A stretch of 64,000 nucleotides of DNA from Engraulis encrasicolus. Lineage: Eukaryota > Chordata > Actinopteri > Clupeiformes > Engraulidae. A model generated the notes under the pieces. It did no database searches and was not told the origin of the DNA. It saw only the letters and a list, made by a program, of their open reading frames with translations. Every line of letters begins with the position of its first letter. The first letter of the stretch is position 1. The DNA is taken from the NCBI RefSeq assembly GCF_034702125.1, contig NC_085876.1, positions 9,787,083 through 9,851,082 of the forward strand, given 5' to 3'. The translations under genes and the position numbers were made by a program. Below are positions 1-11,761 of the stretch, in pieces.

Positions 1-1703
1 GTAAAATGCATGTGTAGACAATAAGCCTACCAAGGAGGTCTGCATTGATCTACACTATCTACAGCATCACAAAGCATGGCAGCATAACAATTTTAATAAG
101 CTACACATTTGTGCTGTCTTCCAAACCAATTTCATTTCTGGACTGGAAATAGTGGTGCATTTGTGAGTAGGAGAATGAGAAGGGGGCTATCTATGTGTTT
201 GGAGGGACAGGGTGAGAGAAAGGGAGAAGAGCTGTCACGCTATTGAATTTCATAATATACAAAATATAGTAAATAGCCTCACTTGTCTGCTGTGCATGGT
301 TCTGTTACATGATTAATGTAGGCTATGTCATTCTGGTCTGGAAATTAATGTTTTTTAAGCTTACAACAAGCAGGTAATTCATGTGGATGGAAGGAGATAT
401 GGCAGCTAAAATTGTAGTCTTACTTTACATTGCTTGTCAACCTAAGCAAGTATTATGATATCAGGTGGGTGTTAGTGAGTAGGCTACTAACAGCTACTTT
501 ACTGGATTTCATTGCTTGGCATACTTGGCTAATGTTAGCATGCTAACTAGCGATTTCTCTGATCAAAAACAAAGCTCTTTTTCTCTCTAATTCCAAATAG
601 TAACCTCATAACTATTAGGCTTTCCATAATCACAAACGGTTGCTGATTAAATCACATAGTTCCAAAACACCCTCTGAAACTCCTGCATCATGCAATGAGT
701 GGTTTAATGAGAACATAATAATCTCCATCCAGCAGAGCAGCACTACTGTTTGCGCTTGCCCCCTCTGTCTCTCGAGTCGAGTGAAGGGTGGTTTATGCCT
801 CGAGATCAGCGTCACTGCATCATGATGCAGTGAGCCGCGCAGTTAACGTAGTGAAGCCCCCCCCATCACGCAGGTACTCTGGGGCACCTCCCCAAAATTG
901 TGTCTCGACGCAGGGAGCGACGGCGTGAAAGGGCGAAAATAGGTCTCTGATTGGTCCTCTCGACCAGCCTGCTCTGTCCTCGAGTCGAGAACAAGCGCTA
1001 CTTCCTTGTTCTAACCTTCGTCGGTCTACGGACTGTGAGCTCTTCATTAAATAAGTTGCCCGTGCTTTGTCGTTTGATTTATTTACACGAACCAAAGACA
1101 ACACATGCGCTTGCAAGTTACGACGCTGAAGTTATTTGGACAGTTGAACAGTGGTTCCGAGGTTCGAGGAAACATTCCGCTTCGTCCTCGACAAATGAGC
1201 CACTTCTTTGTTCCAAGAAACTACTACTGTGGCTGCCAGTGCGATCAAACATGCACGTGATATAAAGATTTAATGTTTCATTTTCATTCTCGTCGAGTCT
1301 GTGATGCTAAAAAACAACCGACACGTCTAGTTTACTCTTTGTATTGAAGGCAGTTTCAGCGTGGAATGACATCGCGCAGACCGTGCTTCAAAACAGGGCA
1401 TAAACAAGAATTAACTGCATCATGGCTGCGTCAAGCTCACTCTGTGGCACAAGTAGGAAGCATACCTTTCTCAGAACTGTCTGTTTATTGGTTCACAGAC
1501 TTCCCAGAGACAGTTGGAAGAGATATTACTATTGGCTGAGGGGCGCTTTGCCGTGAGGAGCGCTTTCGCCACTCTTTGTTGATTGCGACTTCATAAAAAA
1601 ACTTCATATCGCAAAATTATGCATAGGAGAGCGCCATTTCGGCGCCCCTTCTTCACATGGCGCTCTAGGCGACCGCCTAGCCGGCCTATGCTAAAAACCG
1701 GCC

Positions 1704-1750
1704 CTGGGACTACAAGTCTAACACCCTAACCACTTACCCACGACTGCCCT
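1704..1750 (-). mobile_element. tRNA-derived SINE head, fragment
   Basis: Read on the minus strand, the sequence resembles the 5' tRNA-like head of fish SINEs (GGGCAGTCGTGGGTAAGTGG, then TTAGGGTGTTAGACTTGTA). No B box or 3' tail is evident next to it, so it looks truncated, or fused to the unrelated GC-rich repeat at 1541-1703. Confidence 0.4.
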
Positions 1751-2059
1751 AATAACTTTGCTTGGGTGCAAGTGTGCATGTGTGTCTGTAGTCCTCCTTA
1801 CATTGTTGCTGGCAGCAACTTGACTGAGGCAACACCGGTCAAAGTGTCACAGAGCCACTAAGCCACGAGGACAGCAAGAGGTAGAGAGGAGTGTGTGTGT
1901 GCTCCTGTGTCTCAGTGGTCTTTGGAGCTCCCTTCGTCACAGGTTTGGCTGAAAAGGCAATGGGCTAATGAGATCAGACAGGTGAGCGCCACAAGATCAT
2001 CACGCACACAGACGCACCACGCACAAATGCAAACGCGCCTCACACACGAGCACACATTC

Positions 2060-2197
<138 letters not shown>

Positions 2198-2403
2198 CAC
2201 CGGCCCCCCTCTTTATCTGTGACAGTCATGGTGACACTATAATTCAGCATGCTGTAATCACCCAGTAGCCACCACACTAGCTATTTACAGCGGACTGCAA
2301 TGTACACAACCCCATGCCAATGACACTACGGTACATTACCAAGCGCATCGGCCAACCCGTCTAGACTGACATTTGCCAACTGCCATCCCATTTCTAATTC
2401 CAT

Positions 2404-2970
2404 AGGGTTCAATAAGATATTGGTCCACCATTTGCAGCTATTACAGCTGCAACTCATTTGGGAAGGCTGTCCACAAGGTTGAGGAGTGTGTTTATAGGGA
2501 TTTTGACCATTCTTCTAAATGCACTTTAGTGAGGTCACACACTGATGTTGGACGAAAAGGCCTGGCTCTCAGTCTCCGCTCTAATTCATCCCAAAGGTGT
2601 TCTATTGGGTTCAGGTTAGGACTCTGTGCAGGCCAGTCAAGTTCATCCATACCATACTCTGTCATCCATGTCTTTATGGACCTTGCTTTGTGCACTGGTG
2701 CACAGTCATGTTGGAAGAGGAAGGGGCCTGCTCCAAACTGTTCCCACAAGGTTGGGAGCATGGAATTGTCTAAAATGTTTTGGTATCCTAAATATATTTT
2801 TTAGGCCTTTATAGCCTTTATTAGACAGGGCAGTCCAACATGGTGATGGGAAGCGTGTGTGAGAGAGAGATGGGGGAGGATCTGCAAAAAACCTGATCCG
2901 GAATCGAACCAGGGTTGCCGGCGGAGCATTGCCGTTTGTTTTGGTATCCTGCAGGTTAGCGAATGCTTTT
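2404..2970 (-). mobile_element. Tc1/mariner-like transposon relic with 3' half of transposase
   Basis: On the minus strand, 2492-2761 encodes 89 residues that match the C-terminal catalytic part of Tc1-family transposases: HDCAPVHKA containing the second Asp, then WPAQSPNLNPIEHLWDELE. The spacing from Asp to Glu is exactly 34 residues, giving the D34E pattern. The N-terminal DNA-binding part and first catalytic Asp are missing, so the element is dead. It is interrupted at 2790-2936 by a SINE; the sequence after 2950 is only weakly Tc1-like. Confidence 0.85.
2790..2936 (-). mobile_element. tRNA-derived SINE inserted in the Tc1 relic
   Basis: The insertion is flanked by a perfect 14-bp direct repeat (TGTTTTGGTATCCT at 2776-2789 and 2937-2950). 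The Pol III B box reads on the minus strand from GAATCGAACC at 2901-2910. The A/T-rich tail side is at 2790-2820 and the tRNA-like head near 2930. Confidence 0.75.
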
Positions 2971-3019
2971 GGTAATAGTGTTCTCACAGATGTGTGCGGC
3001 ATCACCACCTCAGCAATAG

Positions 3020-3730
3020 GCTGAGCTTGATCAAATGTTGTAATCCAATAGATTAAAGCGCAGCCTCAAAGTATGGCTGGATCAAAAACAGTATACTACT
3101 TAGAAGACTTAGTAGCCCTCTGTGGCTTGATCTGAACAACAGTGATCAAATACAGGGGCAGAGCATCCTGATATGACAGGATCATATCCTGTAAAGCCTT
3201 GTACGGCGTGATCAAAAAGACATGGTGATCAAATACAGCAGAGTACCCCTTGTATGGTTTGATCAAAATGGATGAAGTAGAAACAACTCAGAGCCATGTG
3301 ATCATGCAATACGTGTTGACTTCACAAAAGTAAGAGCATATTTTGCTGGTGTGTGAGTGTGCGTGTGTGTGTGTGTGAAGGGGAGGATTATATCTAAACA
3401 TGTGACTTTTGCCGCTTTCTCGTTTTACCAAATAAAAGGGAATAAAACAGTAGTGGTGAAATGCAGTAGTATCTCCTGTATGGTTTTGATTCAATACACA
3501 ATCAATCCCAGGGGCCCTGAGATTATGTGAATCATGTTTACTTCAATACAGTAAAAGCAATAGGGGGTAGGTCATTCAAGCATGCGGCTGTATGTTCCTG
3601 CATGCATTATTGCTTTGTTGTTATACACAGCAAAGATCAAATACAGTAAAACAGCCTCCTGTGTGGTTTGATAAAAGGTATAGAAACAACTGGGCCTTGA
3701 GGCCATGTGATGTGTTTTTAGAACTAGAAG
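3020..3730. repeat. Degenerate tandem array around TGATCAAATACAG
   Basis: The motif GATCAAA or GATCAAATACAG recurs about ten times at irregular 40-100 bp spacing, often preceded by TGTATGGTTT or TGTGGTTTG. This looks like a decayed minisatellite or the inside of a repeat-rich transposon. No coding sequence is supported. Confidence 0.5.
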
Positions 3731-3756
3731 TAAGTTACTTCACTTGAGTTTTTAAT

Positions 3757-3845
3757 CCTATCGTTTTTAATTCTACTGCTTTCTATTCTACTGCTTTTTA
3801 TTCTACTGCTTTTTATTCTACTACTTTTTGTTCTACTTCTTTTAA
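3757..3845. repeat. 15-bp minisatellite (TTCTACTGCTTTTTA)
   Basis: Five to six imperfect head-to-tail copies of a T-rich 15-mer. No coding potential. Confidence 0.75.
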
Positions 3846-5532
3846 TCTGTTTTTTATTCACTCTGCTTGTTGCTGTTTTTTAATTCTACTGTTTTTTCCC
3901 CTCTGTTAGAGCACTTTGACCTACATATTATGAACGAATATGTGCTTTACAGATAAAATATCATCATTATTATTATATTAAAAATGTTTTAGAAGAGTAC
4001 TCACCTCTATTGATGTGCCTGCTGATCTGTATTTATCTGTCAAGGGAGAAGAGGAAACAGAGAGGAAAAGGAACAATTAATAAACATTTCAAACACCTCT
4101 ACCTTTTCCATCTACCATTAACATTGATCTACCTTTTAAGCACAATTACACCTCCATCATGCAACTACCATGAAGTATTTCACTCCTCATTGAACGCTGA
4201 CGCTTCACTTCTTCAAAAGCGCATGGCTGGTCCTTAACCACATCTGATGTTTTATTCATGAAAACGAGTTCTGCTTACGTTGGTGAAAGAGGGGCGTATG
4301 AGAACAACAAACGTAGCATGAATACATTCATGAAGAGAAATTAACCGTGTTTAGCTTTAGCCCTTGTTTTCTTTTCATCGTGGAAAAAAACCCCACAGCA
4401 TAACCTGGCACAACCTTTCATGACATTAAATATTAACATGCATCGTATTGGAGCATTTCAACCATAAGAGCCTTTGCAGTGGAGCGTGTCTACATTATGC
4501 GGTTTAGTGATAAAGATTTGCTGTGTGTGTAGCTTTGTAAACTCCTTGACATGTGACCTTAACAGAGCTGATGCATCGCCACTTGAAATTTGGCATCAAA
4601 ATGCAGACTATGGACTCTGACTGAACTAGTACTTGCAGTCAAGTAATATTAACAACAAGCAGCATCACCTGCTGTCTTGTGGAATGACATGTGGCATCAA
4701 AATGCAGACCTGGCTGGAATGATAATATCAGTCGCAGTACCCCAAGTCTATAACCTGAAATTAGACACCATGTCTCACGAGATGACATTGATGGATCAAA
4801 ACGTCCCATGTTATGTATAGAATGCAAGCTGAGCTGCAGTCTGTGACTCTGGACTAGTAAGCTTACTCACAGTCCATTAAGGGTACAGTCCTTTATACCA
4901 ACTCCCGCTCTCAACCTGTGCTTGTGGTCTCACACTTCGCCTATGCCCCACCTCAGTGGAGAAAACAATAGATTCTCCGCTGTCAGCCTAGCCACAACAA
5001 CTTTTCCCCATTCAACATCACGATTGCAAATGAAAAAAATACCTTTGAATTGCACTCTTGCGGGATATTGAATCAAACATCTATTGTCAATGACCTCTTG
5101 CGACGCCGTCACAAGGCCACAAGCACAAGGGAGGGCGGGAGTTAGGATAATGGAAAGGAGCCCAAGTCTACAACGGGCAGCTAGACTTAATATCATGTGA
5201 CACGGGCTACCAAAAAGCAGATGATACTATGGCCTAGTAGTACTTGCAGTTGAGTAAATCTACAACGTGGCGCAGTAAAAGTCCCCGACTCTGCAGACGG
5301 CTTACTCTTATGACCCATGACCTCTGTAGGCTAGCTGTCTGCAGGTTAAGTCCAAGGTTAAGTCCATTCTCTTAAGGATCTGCAGCCACGACAGGGAATT
5401 AATTACCCAATAGACTGAAGCTCTTAACATAGAAACATAAGGGTCCAAGACAACACTTAAGTTACTACCGAAGCCTCCCTTGCAGTCTGTAGGACTTAAC
5501 TTAACCCAGAAAGTTAAGGGTCTGAGAGGACG
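3846..5532. other. Non-coding stretch with short dispersed repeats
   Basis: No exon or RNA gene is seen. Some words recur (TGGCATCAAAATGCAGAC at about 4591 and 4692; TAGTACTTGCAGT at about 4629 and 5238), which suggests old repeat sequence. Confidence 0.5.
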
Positions 5533-5540
5533 CTTACAAC

Positions 5541-5718
5541 CAGGGCTCTAAATTAACATCAGCCAACCTGCCAAAAGCTGGTGAAATTTCAGTTTGGCTG
5601 GTAGAACAGACTAATTTACTCACAACTTTGTCCTATTATTGAGTGTGTATTTGGCTAGTAAGATTAAAATCTACTAACCATTTTGGCTGGCGATGAAAAA
5701 CGTTAATTTACAGCCCTG
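5541..5718. mobile_element. hAT-type MITE, 178 bp, with TSD
   Basis: The ends are inverted repeats: CAGGGCTCTAAATTAAC at the left and the complement of CAGGGCTGTAAATTAAC at the right. A perfect 8-bp target duplication CTTACAAC lies at 5533-5540 and 5719-5726. An 8-bp duplication and a CAGGG end are typical of the hAT superfamily. There is no transposase. Confidence 0.85.
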
Positions 5719-5944
5719 CTTACAACCAAGCCAACCTACCTTGCAGAAAAAATATATATTCAAAAATATGTTGTTGGACCGGTAATTAAGGGCAGCACGC
5801 CTCCTGATGTGGTTAATAATTTAAACAGTTTAATACGTGAAACGTGGAAAATCATTGGTAGGAATTTATTTCACAGATGGATATAATGCATAAACAGGAT
5901 GGATTACGACTCCATGTGTATTGCTAGATTACAAAAAAATTCAG

Positions 5945-6085
5945 GGTTTTAGGCCACTCGTCTGCTGCACGGCTGACCCAGGTTCGATTCCGGCCCAGGT
6001 CCTTTGCCGACCCTTCCCAGTCTCTCGCTTCCCACTCGCTTCCTGTCAATGTCTTCACTGTCCGATCAAATTTAGGCAAAAAGTC
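5945..6085 (+). mobile_element. tRNA-derived SINE
   Basis: The B box GGTTCGATTCC lies near 5982. It is followed by the family body (TTTGCCGACCCTTCCC, TCGCTTCCTGTC) and an A-rich GGCAAAAAGTC tail, then a poly-C run. Same family as the copy at 26880-27057, which lacks this copy's altered head. Confidence 0.65.
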
Positions 6086-6393
6086 ACCCCCCCCCCCCCA
6101 CCCCCCCCCATGTGTGCATGTGCATGTGTATGTGCGTGTGTGCACGTGTGTGTCTGTGTGCATGTGTGCTTATGTGTTTAATGGGTTGACAAGCATATGA
6201 AGCTATGTATAATCAGCCCAATAGAAAACACACATTTACACATCATGCATATATCCATTTTGGCAAAAGGCGGTCAACCAGGCTTCAAAGTGTAAACATT
6301 CCCCCAAACATTTAAAAAAATATATATCTCTTGGGCTTTCCTTGCATTTACTGGACAGGACAAATTGAGAGGATACAGATTTTGTCGTCATTG

Positions 6394-6484
6394 ATAAAAT
6401 CAGCTGACTCAAATTTTAAGAAATCAGCTGGCTCAAAATGTATGAAATCAGATGACTCAAAATGTATGAAATCAGATGACTGAA
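6394..6484. repeat. 24-bp minisatellite (GAAATCAGATGACTCAAAATGTAT)
   Basis: About four head-to-tail copies. On the minus strand they give a short repeating SDFIHFE frame that carries no other sign of being a gene. Confidence 0.75.
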
Positions 6485-6730
6485 CGCTACCCTCCAGGTA
6501 CTGGGGCCAAGCGGTGATATCACTCTTGCTGAATGCCAAAAGCCAGCAGCAAAAGGACCATAGTACTACTGCATTAGCTCTCCACTTTCACTCCACGCAG
6601 CTCCAGTTCCCCACCCCTGCCTCTCTCAATGCATCCTTTTAAAAACATGGAAAGTTTGTTTTCTCCCACCTAAAAACAACACACACAGACACACACACAC
6701 ACACACAGAGACAGACACACACACACACAG

Positions 6731-6972
<242 letters not shown>

Positions 6973-7105
6973 GCCTACATTTTTATGTATTGATCAAATT
7001 ATCTGACTATATTTTGTATAGTTGTCATAATAATTATCTTGTATATCAGCTTTGGCAACACGCAATGAGTTAAGCCAATAAATCTACCCTTGAATAGATT
7101 TGAAC

Positions 7106-7400
7106 TGAATATAGAGACAGGGGGTGAGAGAGAGAGGGAGCGAGAGAGAGAGCGAGAGCAAGAGAGAGAGAGAGAGAGCGAGAGATGGGTAGGCTAAGAG
7201 CACTGCACGGGGCCATCCAGGGCAGATTAACCTACATCTCACAAGTCAGCCTTTCACTGCCACAGGAGCACTCAGCCACTAGCGCCACACACACACACAC
7301 ACACACACCCAACACAGAAACAGAGAGAGAGACAGAGAGAGAGGCAGAGAGCGAGGGAAAGAGAGAGAAAGAGAGAGGGAAAGAGAGAAAATGAGAGATT
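7106..7400. repeat. GA-rich low-complexity blocks
   Basis: Two imperfect GAGA blocks (about 7110-7186 and 7318-7400) flank a short non-repetitive segment and a small CA tract at 7289-7309. Confidence 0.8.
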
Positions 7401-7548
7401 GCAGCATTAGTGAAGAGGAGGAGAGGAACATTTGATTTAGTGGCCAGTGGCAGTGGAGCAAGACAGGACAGGAGAGGAGAGGAGAGGAGAGTACAGGGTG
7501 TGCCCTGCTCCACTTAGACTGCCACTGTCACACACATACAAGCAAGAA

Positions 7549-7743
7549 GTGTCTGTCTGTGTCTGTCTGTCTGTCTGTGTCTGTCTGTCTGTGTCTGTCT
7601 GTCTGTCTGTCTGTGTCTGTCTGTCTGTCTGTGTCTGTCTGTGTCTGTCTGTCTGTGTCTGTCTGTCTGTGTCTGTCTGTGTCTGTCTGTGTCTGTCTGT
7701 GTCTGTCTGTGTCTGTCTGTGTCTGTCTGTGTCTGTCTGTGTC
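7549..7743. repeat. (TGTC)n array with a higher-order 10-bp unit
   Basis: The array alternates TGTC tetramers with TG insertions. The right 80 bp are a near-perfect 10-mer repeat (TGTGTCTGTC). Open frames on both strands across it (Cys/Leu/Ser/Val-rich, or Asp/Arg/Gln/Thr-rich) are artefacts. Confidence 0.95.
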
Positions 7744-8457
7744 ACCTGTACAGCATGCTCATCTCTGCTTGCATATCTAATTGACAGCAATCACAAAAAG
7801 GTTCAGTGCCCTACCGCCCGAGCCACAGCAGGCCCAACACCTCGCCCTCTGACACCGGGTAAACTTGCTGGCTGACTCTTCCTCTCAATGTCAAGTCACA
7901 CCCCAGTTTAAATGTCTTGGGTTAAAAAAAACACGAGAAAAGAAACTGTTGCATAACAACTTTGTAGAACTAATTATCTACATAGGACCAGCCCAACTCT
8001 CGTCCATATTGATGCCAATCACAACATTCAGAGACAACACAAGTTAGAACACACCTAGCATAATAATTACAGGCATTACAAAAAAACACATTCATACTTT
8101 GAATGCCAGCATTAGAGACAGGAACGCCTCTAGAACTTCTGGAGAAAATCTTTACGGCTTGAGTATTTTAGTGACAAATCGGCTTTTGTTTCTGCTGGTG
8201 GTTAAGAAGTTTGTTTCTGCTGGTGGTTAAGTCATAGTGGGGTCGTGAAAATTGTCTGAGAAGAACATCTTGCCGCCTGATGAAAACACTTAAGCAGCAT
8301 CTCTTCAGGACACAGAACAGAGAGAAAATTGTTCTGAAAACATTAAGATCAACGTGCTTCTGTCTCAGTCTCTTGTCTATTTCTCTGAAACACTGTGCAT
8401 CACCAAGGCAATGCTTTTGCCACATGATGCCATGACCTGTAGTCTGAAAAACACAGA

Positions 8458-8952
8458 TCTGTCTGTCTTTCTGTGTGTGCGTGCGTCTGACTGTCTGTAT
8501 ACGACTATGTTTTTCTGTATATATGCCCATCTGTATGTCTGTTTACAAGCCTCTCTCCATGTCTGTCTGCTTGTCTGCCTCCGCTTGTCTGGGTCTGCCT
8601 GCTTGTCTGTCTGTAAGCCTGACTTGGCCGCCTATCTGTCTGTCTGCAAGACAGTTTGTTTATTAATCTGTCTGTCTGCAAGGCTGTCCGTCTACAAAGC
8701 TGTCTGTTTATGTCTGTCTGCAGGCCTGTTTGCTTATATAGGGCTGCAAGCCTGTCTGTTTATCCACCTGTCCACAAGCCTTTCTGTCCGCAAACTAGTC
8801 TGTGTATCCACTATCCACCTGTCCACAAGCCGGTCTGTGTATCCACCTGTCCACGAGCCTGTCTATCCACAAGCATGTGTATCTGTCTATCTGCAAGCCT
8901 GTTTATGTGCATGTCTGTATGTCTGTCTATCTGCAAGCCTGTTTATGTGCAT
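8458..8952. repeat. Degenerate TGTC-derived array
   Basis: A diverged tetranucleotide tract with words such as CTGTCTGT, CTGCAAGCCTG and TCCACCTGTCCACAAGCC. The long plus-strand open frame at 8354-8980 is composed of this repeat and is not accepted as a gene. Confidence 0.85.
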
Positions 8953-8960
8953 GTCTGTAT

Positions 8961-9321
8961 TAGAGGATGAATTTTTTTAGGAATTCCCGTGGGTCCCGCG
9001 GGTCCTGCGGGATTCCCGCGGGATGGGAGCGGGCAGGAGCGGGAATAAAGATGAATGGGAGCGGGCAGTAGCGGGAATAAAAATGAACGAGAACGGGAAT
9101 GCGCACTTATTTTTTCATTAAAAAAAGCCTTTGCCTTTTGATGAAAAGGGAGTGGGATTGATTTTGAGTGGGAGTGGGCAGGATTGGGAAACATTCTTTT
9201 CAGGAGTGGACGGGATGGGATTTGTTTCTTTTACTCCAGTCCGGGATGGGACGGGATGGGATTTTTTTTTCTGGGACCGGGATGGGACGGGAGTGAAAAT
9301 CCACTCCCGTGTCATGCTCTA
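8961..9321. mobile_element. hAT-type non-autonomous element, 361 bp, in the TGTC array
   Basis: The terminal inverted repeats are TAGAGGATG and the complement of TAGAGCATG. The flanks are a perfect 8-bp duplication GTCTGTAT (8953-8960 and 9322-9329). The inside is GC-rich, with many GGGAGCGGGCAGGA-like words and GCGGGA repeats, and contains no transposase. Confidence 0.85.
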
Positions 9322-9329
9322 GTCTGTAT

Positions 9330-11415
9330 GTCTGCCTGCATGTCTGTCAGTCACCTCCTCCTGCGCTGAATAAAAGATGAGGGTGGTCCATTATTCTCTT
9401 TGAGTAATAGATCTCTCCCCGTGGGGCTGATTCACAGCTAGCATCTGGGTCTGAGAGCCAGGAGTGGGAGTCATATAGAGAGCACTGATTGGTCAGTCAG
9501 GGGACTGACAAGGCGGCCCGTCCACAGCAGTCAGTGTGTGTGTGTGCGCGTGCGTGCGTGCGCGTGCGTGCATCTACATGCGTGTGTGCATGTGTTCTTG
9601 TCACAGAAAGGCTTTTTTACACACCTCACCTTACCAAGCCATGCCTGTGTGTGTATGTGTGTGTGCATCTGTGTTTGTGCACATGTCTGTGTCAAACAGC
9701 CTTTTCACCACTGCTTTTCCCAGGTGGGGAATAGGCAGACGTGTGAATAATTGAGAGAAAATTACTTTCCAAAGTCAAGCCTAGGCGGGAACCACTGGTT
9801 CACTCTACAGATGATCCCTTCCTCAAAAAGCATTGAACATTTTTTTCGATTCAACAACTCTCCAGTCCTCACATGATGTTTAGCCATCCACCTCTAAAAG
9901 CACAGTCTGTGTGTCCAAACTTGTGATAATGAGTCTACATAGATGGATCAGCATACCTACGGCAGTGAGCTGACCAGTGTGTAAAATGCAATCCTTCTTC
10001 CTTGCTTTAAATGTTAAGGCTTTCACAAGAAAACATTTAAAAAAATACAACACAAGACACAAATAAATAAAGCAACTGTGGATAATGGCCTTGGACTTTA
10101 CATCTGAAGCGCACAGCTTCACACTGACAGTAATGATACAAGGAGGGATGGGGGGTTCACTCAAGTCCTGTGGGAAACGAGGGAATGGGATAGAAATTGA
10201 TCCATCCAAGGGCTCCTGGTGCCAGATGTGGAGAGAAGCAAGCAGGCAGTCCGCATGATTTAGGTCTGCCCAATGGACACAGACATGCTCCAGCACACTA
10301 GGGCTGTTTGTGTTGAGCGAGCAGAGAGTCAGGAGACAAACAGAGAACTCACGTGCTGCTCACGATAGAGAGCAAAAGAGGAAAACATCCCTGGCTAGCC
10401 CACAGCGCGTTGCCATGGAACTGGGGTGATGTAAAATGATGGTCGATGCAGTAGTTAGTGAGGTAGCCTATGCTGTATAGGCCATACATAATAAGGTATA
10501 AACATAGGATGTAATATGTTGAATGTCTAAATACGCAGGCAGATAATGTTGCGTTTATGGCGATGGTTGCAGAGGTTTGTTATGTAGCCTCGGCTATGGT
10601 GCAGCTTAGAAATGAACAACATGAAGGCAAGCAGACATTGCGACCAATTCCTTTTGTTCGCCCCCAAGGCAAGGTGTCAGCGAGCAGTGGCACTGATCAC
10701 ATGGCACTATTGTTTACATTTGCCAACGGCCAAAGTAGCCTTCATAACACTGTCAGTTGTATTTTTGAGCCGCTTGTAGAATTCCCATAACATCGCCCAA
10801 ATGTGCCGACATCCCCCACCATCGCAAAATTTTATTGGAAAACCGAGCTAGCCCACTGATGCAGAGTCAGGCCAACGCGTAATGTTCTCCGTTGTAGCGA
10901 TATCAACAAACTGAACAAGGCGCCACGTCAAGAGCAACGTAGGTTGGATGAGAAAATCTCAATTCCCAAGAATAACATCTAGACTATTTGAGGCTAAAAT
11001 GTGTTAGTGGTGGTTTATGCCTCGGTGGTTGCTGGCATTTTCCATTGGGATACCAAAACGGTCGCCTTTGAGATGGAGGTTTCAACGCGCATGGACTGAG
11101 GTTGTAGCGTGAGATGAGGCAGAGATTGGCATTTTTTTGAGAGAACCAAAACCAACATCCATATTATCAGGTAAATAAACAGTAAGCCTACACAATGTTT
11201 TCCCTTAAGTGCAACCTCGTCTAAGCTACTCGCTCTTCAATTGCTGCGTAACGAGGCGCAAGCAAAATGTTTGACGCTGAGAATATCGGCTAGGTACTTT
11301 CGCGATGTGGTAGCCCACATCAACACATTCATCATGACAATCTTCTTTCAAAGCATTTTTGAAAACGTACATAGCCTAACTCAAATGTATCACGCATGCC
11401 ACGTGTCTTTCTTAC
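9330..11415. other. Putative spire1 intron 1, promoter-proximal part
   Basis: A TG/CG-rich tract lies at 9533-9595. Apart from this I see no exon, RNA gene or clear transposon. Confidence 0.5.
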
Positions 11416-11761
11416 CTTGATTGTTTTGATACTCTATTTTTATGGTGCCATCTTTTATGATCCGAACATCCCCAGGGCCATCAATCCTACGACCATAGTC
11501 TCCAGTTTGTGCGTCGGCCGAGTTTGAATTTCTTCGCCGGTGTTTTTGCGCCAGTGACCTGCAGCACTGATAACAAACAGCCCATGCTTGTTCCTCGTTA
11601 ATAGGTTGGCCATACAGTGTTAGAATTTCTTCCAGAGACAATTCCCCTCCACCGCCGTCGAAGCAATCCATATCGCCAGTGTTTGCTTCATTGCTGAACT
11701 CCTGAAGAAGCGTTGTTTGTGTAATTAACACCCCCTCCTCAGCTCCAGGTCGCTTGGCCAT
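11416..11761 (-). CDS. spire1: Spire-type actin nucleator, first coding exon (start of KIND domain)
   Basis: This single exon encodes 115 residues plus one base and ends at a GTAAG donor (11411-11415 on the plus strand). The ATG at 11761 has A at -3 and G at +4; the open frame extends further upstream but without another ATG. Residues 42-67 contain LSLEEILTLYGQPINEEQAW followed by AVCYQCC, the signature opening of the Spire KIND domain, followed by a basic stretch (KHRRR). Spire proteins nucleate actin filaments with tandem WH2 domains and bind formin-2 family proteins through KIND; they act on vesicle transport and oocyte actin. The CYQCC form resembles SPIRE1 more than SPIRE2 as I recall them. 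The remaining exons would lie to the left, beyond position 1; I found no second exon in 1-11415, so intron 1 would exceed 11 kb. Confidence 0.85.

Noticed and set aside
8354..8980. 208-codon plus-strand open frame rich in Leu, Ser, Cys
   Set aside because: It lies entirely on the degenerate TGTC array; composition follows the repeat and there is no splice or start context.
9131..9369. Short Gly/Asp/Trp-rich open frames
   Set aside because: They lie in the GGGACGGGATGG-type inside of the hAT-type element at 8961-9321.
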